A program made the translations under genes and the position numbers. A DNA stretch of 64,000 nt from Hoeflea sp. YIM 152468. Lineage in GTDB: Bacteria > Pseudomonadota > Alphaproteobacteria > Rhizobiales > Rhizobiaceae. The stretch spans positions 124,001 through 188,000 of the forward strand of contig NZ_JARGET010000011.1 of the NCBI RefSeq assembly GCF_029210485.1, written 5' to 3'. Under the pieces are notes generated by a model, which saw nothing but the letters and a program-made list of their open reading frames with translations, did no database searches and was not told the DNA's origin. Positions 10,080-19,380 of this stretch are shown piece by piece; the stretch's first letter is position 1; each line of letters starts with the position of its first letter.

Positions 10080-11423
10080 ATGTCAAAATTCAATTTGAAT
10101 CGCCGCACGCTGATCAAGTCGGGCGCCGCGTTCGGCGCCGGACTCGCGATGCCGACAATCTTTACCAGTTCTGCCTTTGCCTACACCAACGAGCCCAAGG
10201 GCGGCACCGTCACGCTCGGCTTCAACGTGCCGCAGACCGGTCCATATGCCGACGAAGGCATGGACGAACTGCGCGCTCAGGAACTCGCTGTCCAGCACCT
10301 TAACGGTGAAGGTGATGGCGGCATGATGAACACCTTCTCGTCGAAGGCGCTCAAGGGCAACGGCATTCTGGGCAAGAAGGTGCAGTTCGTCACCGGCGAC
10401 ACCCAGACCAAGTCGGACGCGGCCCGCGCATCGGCCAAGTCGATGATCGAAAAGGACGGCGCTGTGATGATCAATGGCGGTTCGTCCTCGGGCGTCGCCG
10501 TGGCTGTGCAGGGTCTCTGCCAGGAGGCGGGCGTCATTTTCATGGCTGGCCTCACCCATTCCAACGACACCACCGGCAAGGACAAGAAGGCCAACGGCTT
10601 CCGCCACTTCTTCAACGCCTACATGTCTGCCGCGGCCCTGGCCCCGGTTCTCAAGGCCGCCTATGGCGACGATCGACGCGCCTATCACCTGACTGCGGAT
10701 TACACTTGGGGCTGGACACAACAGGAATCGATTGCTGCTGCGACCGAGGCTGTGGGCTGGGAAACGGTCAACAACGTGCTGACACCGCTGGCTTCGACTG
10801 ACTTCTCGTCCTATATCGCACCGGTTCTCAACTCCGGCGCGGATGTGCTGGTGCTGAACCACTACGGCGGCAACATGGTCAACTCGCTGACCAATGCCGT
10901 GCAGTTCGGCCTGCGCGACAAGATGGTCAACGGCAAGCAGTTCGAGATTGTCGTTCCGCTCTATTCCGAGCTGATGGCCGCCGGTGCCGGCGAAAACGTG
11001 CGCGGCGTGATCGGGTCGATGAACTGGAACTGGCAGTTGCAGGACGAGGGTTCCAAGGCCTTCGTCAAGTCGTTCGGCGAAAAATACGGTCGTCCGCCAT
11101 CAAACTCGGCGCACACCTGCTACGTCCAGACCCTGCTCTATGCCGATGCCTGTGAACGGGCTGGTACATTCAACCCTTGCGGCGTCGTCGAGGCGCTCGA
11201 GGGCTTCGAGTTCGACGGTATGGGCAACGGTCCGACACTCTATCGCGCCGACGATCACCAGTGCTTCAAGGACGTGCTGGTCATGAAGGGCAAGGAAAAC
11301 CCAACAAACGAGTACGACACACTGGAAATCGTCGAGGTGACTCCGCGGGCCCAGGTCGAATACGCACCCGACCATCCGATGTTCGCCGGTGGCGATCTGG
11401 GTCAGTGCAACTCGGGCGCTTGA
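10080..11423 (+). CDS. Periplasmic binding protein of a Liv/urea-type ABC transporter (Tat-type signal)
   Basis: A 447-residue type 1 periplasmic-binding-fold protein. The N-terminus has a twin-arginine motif (NRRTLIKSGAAFGAG) and a cleavable AFA site, suggesting export in folded form by Tat. The mature protein begins GTVTLGFNVPQTGPYADEG, typical of branched-chain amino acid, urea and short-chain amide binding proteins. It is longer than LivK and closer to the urea/amide (UrtA/FmdD-like) size. It heads a five-gene operon that carries all transporter parts. The substrate is undetermined: urea, an amide or an aromatic or branched amino acid are possible. Confidence 0.85.
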   Translation: MSKFNLNRRTLIKSGAAFGAGLAMPTIFTSSAFAYTNEPKGGTVTLGFNVPQTGPYADEGMDELRAQELAVQHLNGEGDGGMMNTFSSKALKGNGILGKKVQFVTGDTQTKSDAARASAKSMIEKDGAVMINGGSSSGVAVAVQGLCQEAGVIFMAGLTHSNDTTGKDKKANGFRHFFNAYMSAAALAPVLKAAYGDDRRAYHLTADYTWGWTQQESIAAATEAVGWETVNNVLTPLASTDFSSYIAPVLNSGADVLVLNHYGGNMVNSLTNAVQFGLRDKMVNGKQFEIVVPLYSELMAAGAGENVRGVIGSMNWNWQLQDEGSKAFVKSFGEKYGRPPSNSAHTCYVQTLLYADACERAGTFNPCGVVEALEGFEFDGMGNGPTLYRADDHQCFKDVLVMKGKENPTNEYDTLEIVEVTPRAQVEYAPDHPMFAGGDLGQCNSGA

Positions 11424-11534
11424 ACCTCCACAGGTCTGCCGCGTCGCCTCACGGGCGGCGCGGCTTGCTACTCGAATTAGAGACTTGAACCGCTGCACCC
11501 CTGCGCGCGGTTTTGTCGATGCGGGCTTCAAGAT

Positions 11535-12566
11535 ATGGACGCAATCATTCTCCAAATACTGAACGGTCTGGACAAAGGCAGCGCCTATGCCCTGATCGCA
11601 CTCGGATTGACACTCATTTTCGGCACGCTCGGTGTCGTGAACTTCGCCCATGGCGCCTTGTTCATGCTCGGCTCGTTCTGTGCCGTGACCATGCAGCGTA
11701 TTCTTACGCTGTCCTATACGATCGAGGACCCGACCCAGAAGGATTTCCTTGGCAATCCGCTGAAGGTCGATACCCCCTATCTCGTCAGCTGGTTCGGCGA
11801 GTCAACAGGTCAGGCGCTGATCGAATGGTCTGTGCCGCTGGCCATCCTGTTTGCGATTCCGGTCATGCTGCTGGTCGGCTATGTGATGGAGCGCGGACTG
11901 ATCAAGCATTTCTACAAGCGTCCGCATGCCGATCAGATCCTGGTTACCTTCGGCCTTGCCATCGTCATTCAGGAAATCATCAAATATTTCTACGGCGCCA
12001 ACCCGATTCCGACCCCGGCGCCCGACATGTTCAAGGGATCGCTCGATTTCGGCGTGCTGATCGGATACGCCCAAAATACAATCATCTATCCCTACTGGCG
12101 GCTGGTGTACTTCCTGTTTTCAGCGGTCATCATCAGCGCCGTCTTCGCCTTTCTGCGCTTCACCACGTTCGGCATGGTGGTTCGTGCCGGCATGGCCGAT
12201 CGCGAGACGGTTGGGCTTCTCGGCATCAACATCGACAAGCGCTTCACCATCATGTTCGGCATCGCTGCCGCGGTCGCAGGCCTTGCAGGGGTGATGTATG
12301 CGCCCATCAATTCGCCCAACTATCACATGGGCATGGATTTCCTTGTGCTTTCCTTTGTTGTGGTCGTGGTTGGCGGCATGGGCTCATTGCCCGGCGCCGT
12401 TCTGGCCGGCTTCCTGCTCGGCATCCTCGAGAGCTTTGCCTCGATGAACGAAGTCAAGTCACTGATCCCGGGGATCGACCAAATCATCATTTATCTCGTT
12501 GCAATCATCATCCTTTTGACCCGCCCGCGCGGTCTTATGGGTCGTAGAGGCGTGATGGAGGAATAA
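11535..12566 (+). CDS. Branched-chain amino acid-type ABC permease, LivH family
   Basis: A 343-residue permease. The N-terminus contains the LivH hallmark GLDKGSAYALIALGLTLIFGTLGVVNFAHGALFMLG (partly quoted: ALGLTLIFGTLGVVNFAHG). The C-terminal half contains the conserved MADRETVGLLGINIDK and GGMGSLPGAVLAGFLLGILE segments. It has an unusually long hydrophilic insertion around residues 55-90 (IEDPTQKDFLGNPLKVDTPY), also present in some urea-type homologues. It is followed after three bases by the LivM gene. Confidence 0.9.
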   Translation: MDAIILQILNGLDKGSAYALIALGLTLIFGTLGVVNFAHGALFMLGSFCAVTMQRILTLSYTIEDPTQKDFLGNPLKVDTPYLVSWFGESTGQALIEWSVPLAILFAIPVMLLVGYVMERGLIKHFYKRPHADQILVTFGLAIVIQEIIKYFYGANPIPTPAPDMFKGSLDFGVLIGYAQNTIIYPYWRLVYFLFSAVIISAVFAFLRFTTFGMVVRAGMADRETVGLLGINIDKRFTIMFGIAAAVAGLAGVMYAPINSPNYHMGMDFLVLSFVVVVVGGMGSLPGAVLAGFLLGILESFASMNEVKSLIPGIDQIIIYLVAIIILLTRPRGLMGRRGVMEE

Positions 12567-12569
12567 TCC

Positions 12570-13775
12570 ATGCTGGGACTGAGTAAGAAAGACACGAGCT
12601 TTCTCATCGCCGTCATTTTTCTGACGTTGGCGACACCGATTTTGCTGCAACCGTTTCCCGAGGGGTCGGCGCTGGCCCAGTTCAACGCCGGCTATCCGGA
12701 TCTGATGCAGCGTTTTGCCATCTACGGGATTTTCGCGATTGGCTTCAACATTCTCTTCGGCCTGACCGGCTACCTCTCGTTCGGTCATGCCGCCTTTCTG
12801 GGGGTCGGGTCCTACTCCGTCGTCTGGATGTACAAGCTGCTGAGCTACAATGTGGTGCCGGGCCTCATTCTTGCCATCATCATGTCGGGCTTGTTCGCCT
12901 TGTTGATCGGCTACATATCACTGCGCCGGTCGGGCATTTATTTCTCGATCCTGACGCTGGCCTTCGCCCAGATGTCCTTCAATCTCGCCTATTCGGTGCT
13001 GACGCCTTTGACCAACGGCGAGACCGGCCTCCAGGTCTACACTGACGATCCCCAGGTTCTGATGGATGCGGCCAGCCCCTCGTCGCCGCATTTCTTCGGC
13101 ATTGTCATGAATGAAAGCAGCAAGATCGACGTCGGCGGCTGGCTGTTTACCTTCAACAACGGCTACTACTTCTGCGCCATCATTGCGATTGTGGTTTTCT
13201 ATCTCTCGATGCGGATTTTCCGCTCGCCCTTCGGCATCATGCTGCGCGCGATCAAGACCAACCAGACCCGGATGAACTACACCGGTCTCAATCCGCGTCC
13301 CTACACGCTGGCAGCCTTCGTCATCTCCGGCATGTATGCCGGTCTTGCCGGCGGCTTGCTGGCCTCAATGGACCCGCTGGCCGGCGCCGAGCGCATGCAA
13401 TGGACCGCGTCGGGCGAAGTCGTGCTGATGACCATTCTCGGCGGCGCCGGAACCTTGATGGGGCCGATTCTGGGTGCGGGTTTCATCAAATATTTCGAAA
13501 ATATCTTCTCGAAGATCAATGACACCGTCCTGCACGGATGGTTTTCAGCCCTTCCCGACGGGCTTGAGGATGCGATCGTGTTCCTGTTCCATCCCTTCAT
13601 CGGCAAGGGCTGGCACCTGACGCTTGGTCTTCTTTTCATGCTGGTGGTCATCTTCCTGCCCGGCGGCTTGATCGAAGGCGGAACCCGGATCTGGAATTCT
13701 GTCACCGGCAGGAACCGGAAAAAGAAGCAGGATCAGGGTGATCATCACCCGAAGCCTGCGGCCCACGTAAACTGA
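12570..13775 (+). CDS. Branched-chain amino acid-type ABC permease, LivM family
   Basis: A 401-residue permease with the LivM core [31 protein letters not shown] (partly quoted: [19 protein letters not shown]) and the loop [20 protein letters not shown], which contacts the ATPase. An extension of about 70 residues after [14 protein letters not shown], containing an amphipathic stretch and the last helix, makes it longer than E. coli-type cores. The C-terminus is a charged lysine/histidine tail. It forms the channel with the LivH partner. Confidence 0.9.
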   Translation: MLGLSKKDTSFLIAVIFLTLATPILLQPFPEGSALAQFNAGYPDLMQRFAIYGIFAIGFNILFGLTGYLSFGHAAFLGVGSYSVVWMYKLLSYNVVPGLILAIIMSGLFALLIGYISLRRSGIYFSILTLAFAQMSFNLAYSVLTPLTNGETGLQVYTDDPQVLMDAASPSSPHFFGIVMNESSKIDVGGWLFTFNNGYYFCAIIAIVVFYLSMRIFRSPFGIMLRAIKTNQTRMNYTGLNPRPYTLAAFVISGMYAGLAGGLLASMDPLAGAERMQWTASGEVVLMTILGGAGTLMGPILGAGFIKYFENIFSKINDTVLHGWFSALPDGLEDAIVFLFHPFIGKGWHLTLGLLFMLVVIFLPGGLIEGGTRIWNSVTGRNRKKKQDQGDHHPKPAAHVN

Positions 13776-13793
13776 ACTGCGGAGATACCGGAT

Positions 13794-14552
13794 ATGGGAA
13801 TTCTTGAAGTCTCTAACGTCAACAAACGCTTCGGCGGGCTGCAGGCGCTCGGAGATGTCAATCTGGATATTGCCAGTGGCACGGTTCACGCCATCATCGG
13901 TCCGAACGGGGCCGGCAAGTCGACGCTGCTCAATGTGCTGGTCGGCAAGCTGATCCCGGACACTGGAACAGTCCTGTTCAACGGCATTTCGGTGCTTGGC
14001 CGCAATCCCTACCAGATCAACCAGATGGGCATTTCCCGCGTCTTCCAGACGCCGGAAATTTTCAGCGACCTTTCCGTGTTCGAGAACATGCTGATCCCGT
14101 GCTTTGCCAAGCGGGACGGGGCTTTCCGGCTGCATGCGCTTGAATCGATCGTCGCCGAAAAGCAGCTTATCGAGAAGGCCGAGCACATGCTGTCGGAGGT
14201 CAACATGGCCGACAAGCGGCACATGACCGCCAGTTCCCTGTCACGTGGCGACAAACGGCGCCTGGAGATGGCCATGTGCCTGGTGCAGGAGCCGAAACTG
14301 CTGCTGCTTGATGAGCCGACGGCGGGGATGGCACGCGCCGACACCAACAACACCATTGACCTGCTCAACCAGATTCATGAAAGCCGGGAGATCACCATGG
14401 TGATCATCGAGCACGACATGCATGTGGTTTTCTCGCTGGCCAAACGCATCACGGTGCTGGCGCAAGGCTCGCCACTCGTCGAGGACACCCCTGCCAACAT
14501 CAAGGGTCATCCGAAAGTCAAAGAAGCCTATCTGGGAGAGGCCGCGGCATGA
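13794..14552 (+). CDS. ABC transporter ATP-binding protein, LivG family
   Basis: A 252-residue ATPase with Walker A GPNGAGKST, an ABC signature in the variant form LSRGDKRRLE (instead of LSGGQQR), and Walker B LLLLDEPTAGMA followed by the D-loop and H-switch IIEHDMHVV. The variant signature is common in LivG/UrtD proteins. It overlaps the next gene by four bases (ATGA, 14549-14552). It energises transport by the LivH/LivM-type channel. Confidence 0.9.
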   Translation: MGILEVSNVNKRFGGLQALGDVNLDIASGTVHAIIGPNGAGKSTLLNVLVGKLIPDTGTVLFNGISVLGRNPYQINQMGISRVFQTPEIFSDLSVFENMLIPCFAKRDGAFRLHALESIVAEKQLIEKAEHMLSEVNMADKRHMTASSLSRGDKRRLEMAMCLVQEPKLLLLDEPTAGMARADTNNTIDLLNQIHESREITMVIIEHDMHVVFSLAKRITVLAQGSPLVEDTPANIKGHPKVKEAYLGEAAA

Positions 14553-15337
14553 ATCAGCTCGAACTCGACAGGGGCAGCGCCGCCACCGGCCGCCCGGATT
14601 TTTCGAAAAACGCCAACCATGCGGAGACTGCACCGGCATTTCTGTCCGTTCACGACATTCATGCCTATTACGGCGAAAGCTATATCGTCCAGGGTGTCAG
14701 CTTCAATGTGCATGAGGGCGAAATTCTGGCGCTGCTCGGCCGCAACGGCGCAGGCAAGACCTCGACGCTGCGCGCCATCGCGCAAATCGGCTCACCGGCC
14801 ATGACCAGCGGCGAGGTCTGGCTCGATCATCAGCCGCTGCACCGGATGAGCTCGCACGACGCGTCCCGCGCCGGGCTGTCTCTGGTGCCGGAAGACCGGC
14901 GGATCATTGCCGGACTGACGGTTGAGGAAAACATCCAGCTGGCCCAGATCGCACCACCGATCGGCTGGTCGCTGGAACGGATCTACGAGTTGTTTCCGCG
15001 TCTGGGCGAGCGCCGCAAGCAGGAGGGCATCACCCTGTCGGGCGGTGAGCAGCAGATGCTGGCGATCGGCCGGGCGCTGGCGCGTGACATCAAGGTTCTG
15101 CTTCTCGATGAACCCTATGAAGGCCTGGCGCCGATCATTGTCGATGAAATCGAAAAGACACTCAACATCATCAAGCAACAGGGCATCACCACGATCCTTG
15201 TCGAACAGAATGCTGTGCGCGCCTTGAAACTGGCTGACCGCGCGGTGATTCTCGAATCCGGCGAAGTGGTGTTCGACGGCACTGCCAGGGAAGTGCTTGA
15301 GAACGAGCAGCTGCGCCACGATTACCTGGCGATCTGA
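14549..15337 (+). CDS. ABC transporter ATP-binding protein, LivF family
   Basis: A 262-residue ATPase with Walker A GRNGAGKT, the family motif LVPEDRRIIAGLTVEENI, signature LSGGEQQMLAIGRAL, Walker B VLLLDEPYEGLAP and H-switch LVEQNAVRAL. It carries about 30 extra hydrophilic residues at the N-terminus before the domain begins at FLSVHDIHAYYGE. This may be real, or the start may lie further in; the ATGA overlap with the upstream gene favours the long form. It is the last gene of the transporter operon. Confidence 0.9.
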   Translation: MNQLELDRGSAATGRPDFSKNANHAETAPAFLSVHDIHAYYGESYIVQGVSFNVHEGEILALLGRNGAGKTSTLRAIAQIGSPAMTSGEVWLDHQPLHRMSSHDASRAGLSLVPEDRRIIAGLTVEENIQLAQIAPPIGWSLERIYELFPRLGERRKQEGITLSGGEQQMLAIGRALARDIKVLLLDEPYEGLAPIIVDEIEKTLNIIKQQGITTILVEQNAVRALKLADRAVILESGEVVFDGTAREVLENEQLRHDYLAI

Positions 15338-15516
15338 TCCGCAATCGGCGCCAATCGCGGTTCGCTCGCATTTTGTCTCACGCTGGATATCTCGCCGCCC
15401 GCCTCATCGCGCGTTGCCGGGCACAAAAGGCAGATGTCCGACAGTGAACTGACGGTGCTGCGTCTGTGTGCCATGCGCCTCCGTGTACGGCAGCGCGGTG
15501 CACGGTGGCGGGTGCG

Positions 15517-15849
15517 CTACGGACTTGCGCCAAGCAGGCAGAGAACTTCCGAGCAGTTCTCGATCCGGCCTTCGCAGCAATCGGCGAGAAGGAAGCGGAC
15601 CAAATCGCTGATCGCGTTCAGGTTTGCCGCATAATGGATCTCGCGTTGGTGCCGTGTGGCGGTCAGAATCCGGGCGCGTCTGAGGATGGCCAGGTGGCCG
15701 GACAGGGTTGAGGGCACGATATTCAGCCGCCGCGAGATTTCCAGAGCCGGGAGACCGTCCGGCCCGTTTCGGATCAAAAGGCGAAATACCGCGATCCGCG
15801 ACGGTTGGGCGAGCGCTGCAAGGGCCTCGATGGCGGTTTCCTGATCCAT
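15517..15849 (-). CDS. arsR: ArsR-family arsenite-responsive repressor
   Basis: A 110-residue winged-helix repressor: ALAQPSRIAVFRLLI (helices 1-2), recognition helix region SRRLNIVPSTLSGHLAILRRARIL and the wing with TATRHQREIHYAANL. No CxC motif is present in the DNA-binding helix. Instead the C-terminus has a cysteine cluster, C91-C92, C99 and C104, resembling the C-terminal CC...C arsenite site known from Acidithiobacillus-type ArsR. It is divergent from ACR3-arsC-arsH, and a perfect palindrome lies 59 bases upstream of its start. Confidence 0.92.
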   Translation of the reverse strand: MDQETAIEALAALAQPSRIAVFRLLIRNGPDGLPALEISRRLNIVPSTLSGHLAILRRARILTATRHQREIHYAANLNAISDLVRFLLADCCEGRIENCSEVLCLLGASP

Positions 15850-16509
15850 ACATCGTCGATGCCCGAATTATCGAAGCTTGACAAGCCCCGAGCCGTGATT
15901 TACCCCGAACTCAATTCGGCATTTACCGAATTGAGTTGTTTGATGCCGAGTCCAAAGCCATGCGCGAGGGGTGCGGGAGACAGCCGGACAACCGGCGCCG
16001 TGGCCAGGCCGCATCAGATTGAAATTCGCCGTTTACGGTACCACCGGGAAAGCGAGCAGCGTCCTATGTCGGCCACGCAGATCACTGCAGAAATCGACCT
16101 TGAGCCGCGGGGCAGGCACGCCCTTTATCTGTGCCTGGCGGATTTGGTGCCCTGTTTGTCCGATGGCTCGTTTCCGCTGCGGAATGCGATGATCCAACGG
16201 CAAAGACCCGGTGGTGGTGATACTGGCAAGCGAATGAGCTGCGACACGATCCCGACCTCCGGCCGCGTGAGTTTTCCGATCAGCCATGCGCTGCGGACGG
16301 GTGGGCCGGTTGCTCCCGATGCCGGGATCCGCACCGCGCGGCGGCTCGCCAATTGCCGTGTCAAACAGGTGACCGGCCTGACTGCTGATCCCGCCGGCAA
16401 GGTGCCGAACGGGGACCCGCGCATTGGTCATCGCTGGCACCATCGGCCCGGCAGACTTTGCCAACCGCCTCAACGCATCCGACACACCGCATAAAAGGAA
16501 CAGTCCAAC
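15850..16509. other. Long gap between arsR and ACR3, possibly holding a decayed gene
   Basis: About 660 bases, unusually long for an ars locus. Apart from the operator, several frames give short protein-like pieces that do not join: LKFAVYGTTGKASS (near 16020) in one frame and ALVIAGTIGPADFANRLN (16423-16480) in another. The open frame running through 15805-16494 has no recognisable domain. A disrupted gene between operator and ACR3 would explain this, but I cannot name it. Confidence 0.4.
15908..15937. promoter_or_regulatory. Probable ArsR operator: perfect 12-6-12 inverted repeat
   Basis: The arms AACTCAATTCGG (15908-15919) and CCGAATTGAGTT (15926-15937) are exact reverse complements around a 6-base spacer. 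It sits between arsR and the divergent arsenic operon, where a dimeric ArsR would control both directions. The palindrome is seen directly; binding by this ArsR is inferred from position and family. Confidence 0.85.
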
Positions 16510-17562
16510 ATGACTGACACAACCACGACAGACAGCGGCGCCATCGATGCGTTCGAGCGGTTTTTAACCCTTTGGGTCGGTCTTGCCATGATCGTCGGGA
16601 TCGGCATCGGAACTGTTGCGCCGGGGCTGATGGCCGCCATCGCAAGCGCCGAAATTTCCTCGATCAACCTTGTCGTCGCCGTGCTGATCTGGGCCATGGT
16701 CTATCCGATGATGGTCAGCGTCGATTTCGGTGCGGTCAAGGGCGTGGCGCGGCAACCCAAGGGGCTGATTGTGACGCTGGTGGTCAATTGGCTGATCAAG
16801 CCGTTCACCATGGCGTTCCTTGCGGTGCTGTTTTTTGAGCATGTCTTCGCGCCCTTCATCGCTCCCGAGGATGCCGCCCAATACATCGCCGGGTTGATTC
16901 TGCTGGGGGCCGCGCCCTGCACCGCGATGGTGTTCGTCTGGTCGCAGCTGACGCGTGGCGATGCGACCTACACGCTGGTGCAGGTTTCGGTCAACGACTT
17001 GATCATGGTTGTGGCCTTCGCGCCGATCGTGGCGCTTCTTCTGGGCGTCACCGACATTGTTGTGCCCTGGGAAACGCTGCTGCTTGCCACCGGGCTCTAT
17101 GTCGTTCTCCCGCTCTTGGCCGGGCTGGCCACCCGTCGCGTTCTTCGCCGTCCGGACCGGATCGAGGCGTTTACCGCACGGATCAAGCCATGGTCGGTCG
17201 GCGGGCTGGTGGTGACGGTTGCGATCCTGTTCGGCCTGCAGGGCGAGGTCATCCTGCAGCGCCCGTTCCTCATCGCGCTGATCGCGGTGCCCATCCTGAT
17301 CCAGTCCTACGGCATCTTCGCTCTGGCCTACGGTGCCGCCTGGATCATGCGCGTGCCGCACCGGATCGCCGCTCCCTGCGCGATGATCGGCACATCGAAT
17401 TTCTTTGAACTGGCGGTCGCCGTGGCGATCAGCCTGTTCGGGCTGAACTCCGGTGCCGCGCTGGCGACGGTGGTCGGGGTTCTGGTGGAGGTGCCGGTGA
17501 TGCTCTCGCTTGTGGCCTTTGCAAACCGCACCCGCGGCCGGTTCACGGAGACCTCGGCATGA
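16510..17562 (+). CDS. acr3: ACR3-family arsenite efflux permease
   Basis: A 350-residue, ten-helix membrane protein of the BART/ACR3 family, which exports As(III) by proton exchange. The essential helix motif [15 protein letters not shown] contains the conserved cysteine (C137 here). The second broken-helix motif is at [19 protein letters not shown]. It is preceded by the ArsR operator region and followed by arsC and arsH in the same orientation. Confidence 0.93.
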   Translation: MTDTTTTDSGAIDAFERFLTLWVGLAMIVGIGIGTVAPGLMAAIASAEISSINLVVAVLIWAMVYPMMVSVDFGAVKGVARQPKGLIVTLVVNWLIKPFTMAFLAVLFFEHVFAPFIAPEDAAQYIAGLILLGAAPCTAMVFVWSQLTRGDATYTLVQVSVNDLIMVVAFAPIVALLLGVTDIVVPWETLLLATGLYVVLPLLAGLATRRVLRRPDRIEAFTARIKPWSVGGLVVTVAILFGLQGEVILQRPFLIALIAVPILIQSYGIFALAYGAAWIMRVPHRIAAPCAMIGTSNFFELAVAVAISLFGLNSGAALATVVGVLVEVPVMLSLVAFANRTRGRFTETSA

Positions 17563-17884
17563 CCGCCGTCGACGATGGTGGCAGGGCCGATCGGCCAGGG
17601 GTGCGGGAGCTGAGGAGGCAGCCGGCGATGCCGGGGCAGGGCAGGGCAAAGCCGATGCATGCAGATGTGCCCCGACCCGGCGTGATCTGCGATGCCGCCA
17701 GCGTGCCGGCGTGGCGGGCGACCTCCGTAGCGCCCGCTTCTTTCCCGCTCACCGCTGCGCGGCCTCTGGCATCCGTGTCCGGTGCAGATGCCGCAGCTGC
17801 CGTCCCCTGTCTGCCGCCTGCCACATGTTTCAACATCGCCGCCCGCGGCTCGGCCAACGCCCAACATCGAAAGGACGCAACGAC
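17563..17884 (+). other. Gap between ACR3 and arsC without a recognised gene
   Basis: 322 bases. A 109-codon frame (17559-17888) begins as ATGA on the ACR3 stop codon and runs just past the arsC start, but its product is low in hydrophobic core, rich in A, R and P, and matches no family I know. It may be a small unknown protein or the remains of a lost gene. Confidence 0.4.
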
Positions 17885-18307
17885 ATGAGTACAGTCATTC
17901 ACCATAACCCGGACTGCGGCACCTCGCGCAACGTGCTGGAGATCCTGCGCGCTGCCGGCGCCGAGCCGGTCATCATCGACTATCTCGAGACCGGCTGGAC
18001 CCGGCCGCAACTGTTGGCCCTGTTTGCGGCTGCCGACCTGACCCCGCGCAGCGCCTTGAGAACGACGAAATCCCCGGCGGCGGAATTGGGTCTGCTGGAT
18101 CCGGATGTCGACGACGCTGCGTTGCTCGAAGCGATGCTTGTCCATCCCGTGCTGGTCAACCGCCCGATTGTCTGCACGCCCAGGGGGGTGCGCCTGTGCC
18201 GCCCGTCCGAGGTCGTGCTCGAACTGCTGGACCGGCTGCCGCCCGGGCCGCTTTACAAGGAAGACGGCACCATGATCGTGAACGAGAAAGGAGAGCGGGT
18301 TGACTGA
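17885..18307 (+). CDS. arsC: Arsenate reductase, glutaredoxin-dependent ArsC type
   Basis: A 140-residue thioredoxin-fold protein with the active-site motif [10 protein letters not shown] (catalytic C11) and conserved arginines at R59 in ALRTTKSP and R95 in [21 protein letters not shown] (partly quoted: [13 protein letters not shown]). It reduces arsenate to arsenite using glutathione and glutaredoxin, feeding ACR3. The start is the ATG at 17885, preceded by aaaggac. It overlaps arsH by eight bases. Confidence 0.93.
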   Translation: MSTVIHHNPDCGTSRNVLEILRAAGAEPVIIDYLETGWTRPQLLALFAAADLTPRSALRTTKSPAAELGLLDPDVDDAALLEAMLVHPVLVNRPIVCTPRGVRLCRPSEVVLELLDRLPPGPLYKEDGTMIVNEKGERVD

Positions 18308-19010
18308 CACACCAAATCTGGACGAGGCGCATTTCCGCCCGATGGATGCCGACCGGCTGGGGGTTGCCGATCCGGCACCGCATCCGCCGCGCATCCTGCT
18401 GCTTTATGGCTCGCTGCGGGCCCGGTCGTTCAGCCGCCTGATGACCGAGGAAGCCGCCCGGGTGCTGACGCGCTTCGGCGCAGACACAAGAACCTTCAAT
18501 CCCTCGGGCCTTCCGCTGCCCGACGACACCGGGGCCAGCCACCCGAAAGTTGAAGAATTGCGCGATCTGGTCGCCTGGTCAGAGGGCATGGTCTGGTGTT
18601 CGCCTGAACGCCACGGCGCCATGACCGGCATCATGAAGGCGCAGATCGACTGGATTCCGCTGTCGCTGGGGGCGATGCGCCCGACGCAGGGCAAGACGCT
18701 GGCTGTCATGCAGGTCAATGGCGGTTCGCAAAGCTTCAACGCCGTCAACCAGTTACGGATTCTGGGGCGCTGGATGCGGCTGATCACGATCCCGAACCAG
18801 TCCTCGACGCCCAAGGCGTTCCTCGAATTCGGTGACGATGACCGCATGAAGCCCTCGCCCTATTACGACCGGATGGTGGATGTGATGGAAGAGCTGATGA
18901 AGTTCACTCTGCTCACGCGGGATCGCTCGGATCACCTCGTGGATCGCTATAGCGAACGCAAGGAAACCGGCGAGGCGCTGATGACGCGTGTCAATCAAAG
19001 GGCGATGTAA
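18300..19010 (+). CDS. arsH: ArsH NADPH-dependent flavoprotein (organoarsenical oxidase)
   Basis: A 236-residue flavodoxin-like protein with [17 protein letters not shown] (FMN phosphate binding), [23 protein letters not shown], and the conserved [24 protein letters not shown] region (partly quoted: [17 protein letters not shown]). ArsH proteins oxidise trivalent methylated or aromatic arsenicals and reduce quinones. The only start giving the full conserved N-terminus is the TTG at 18300, which overlaps arsC by eight bases, so it is probably translated by coupling. It is the last gene of the ars operon. Confidence 0.93.
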   Translation: MTDTPNLDEAHFRPMDADRLGVADPAPHPPRILLLYGSLRARSFSRLMTEEAARVLTRFGADTRTFNPSGLPLPDDTGASHPKVEELRDLVAWSEGMVWCSPERHGAMTGIMKAQIDWIPLSLGAMRPTQGKTLAVMQVNGGSQSFNAVNQLRILGRWMRLITIPNQSSTPKAFLEFGDDDRMKPSPYYDRMVDVMEELMKFTLLTRDRSDHLVDRYSERKETGEALMTRVNQRAM

Positions 19011-19208
19011 CGCGAAGGCGAGTCGGAGCCGTGAGTTTGCTTGTTGCTCCATTCTCGCCCCGCGCGGGCTGCCAAGCCTCGAGGGAACAGAGCGGTCGAC
19101 TGCTGGCACACCGGCACATCCGGCTGCGCTCAGCCCCACCCGCATACCCCTCGAAAACAACAGCAAAACCCGGCCGCAGCCGGATCGGGAGAACGCTTTC
19201 GCGAGGGC

Positions 19209-19225
19209 AAGTGGCGGAGAGGAAG
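19209..19225. repeat. Left attachment core (att) of the island
   Basis: Seventeen bases identical to 53405-53421. It corresponds to the tRNA-Ser(GCU) 3' acceptor end including the CCA complement. No tRNA body lies beside it, so it is the duplicated half-site. Confidence 0.85.
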
Positions 19226-19354
19226 TCCGAAGAACTCTGGTTTTGGCTCGTTCCTGATTGTTGTTGGTAGCGTTGAAATCAGTGGCTTTTTTGTTTGCGT
19301 GACATTGACTGTTCTCTAATTGTTCTCCATTGTTCATGATCATCCACAAACGGG

Positions 19355-19375
19355 AGTGCACACCAAAGTGCACAC
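19355..19375. promoter_or_regulatory. Probable integrase arm-type binding site, left
   Basis: agtgcacaccaaagtgcaca, with one more base, forms two tandem GTGCACAC units. A near-copy (agtgcacacaaaagcacaca) lies at 53334-53354 next to the right core. Both are inside the island and close to a core site, as arm sites of tyrosine integrases are. Confidence 0.55.
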
Positions 19376-19380
19376 TGGCA

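Larger units (their letters stand above)
19011..19380. other. Junction between arsenic locus and genomic island
   Basis: Holds no recognisable gene. It contains the left attachment core (19209-19225), a run of TTGTTCTC-like repeats near 19308-19336, and a likely integrase arm site (19355-19375) just upstream of the integrase start. Confidence 0.6.

Noticed and set aside
15805-16494. 229-codon plus-strand frame between arsR and ACR3 as a gene
   Set aside because: It starts inside arsR on the other strand, runs through the operator palindrome and shows no domain.
16564-17649. Minus-strand open frame of 361 codons opposite ACR3
   Set aside because: Composition is that of an antisense shadow (H, D, Q, R rich), and the plus strand is a clear ten-helix ACR3 protein.
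19209-19225. A tRNA gene at the left island end
   Set aside because: Only the 17-base 3' end matches tRNA-Ser; no anticodon arm or acceptor partner is nearby. It is the duplicated attachment core.
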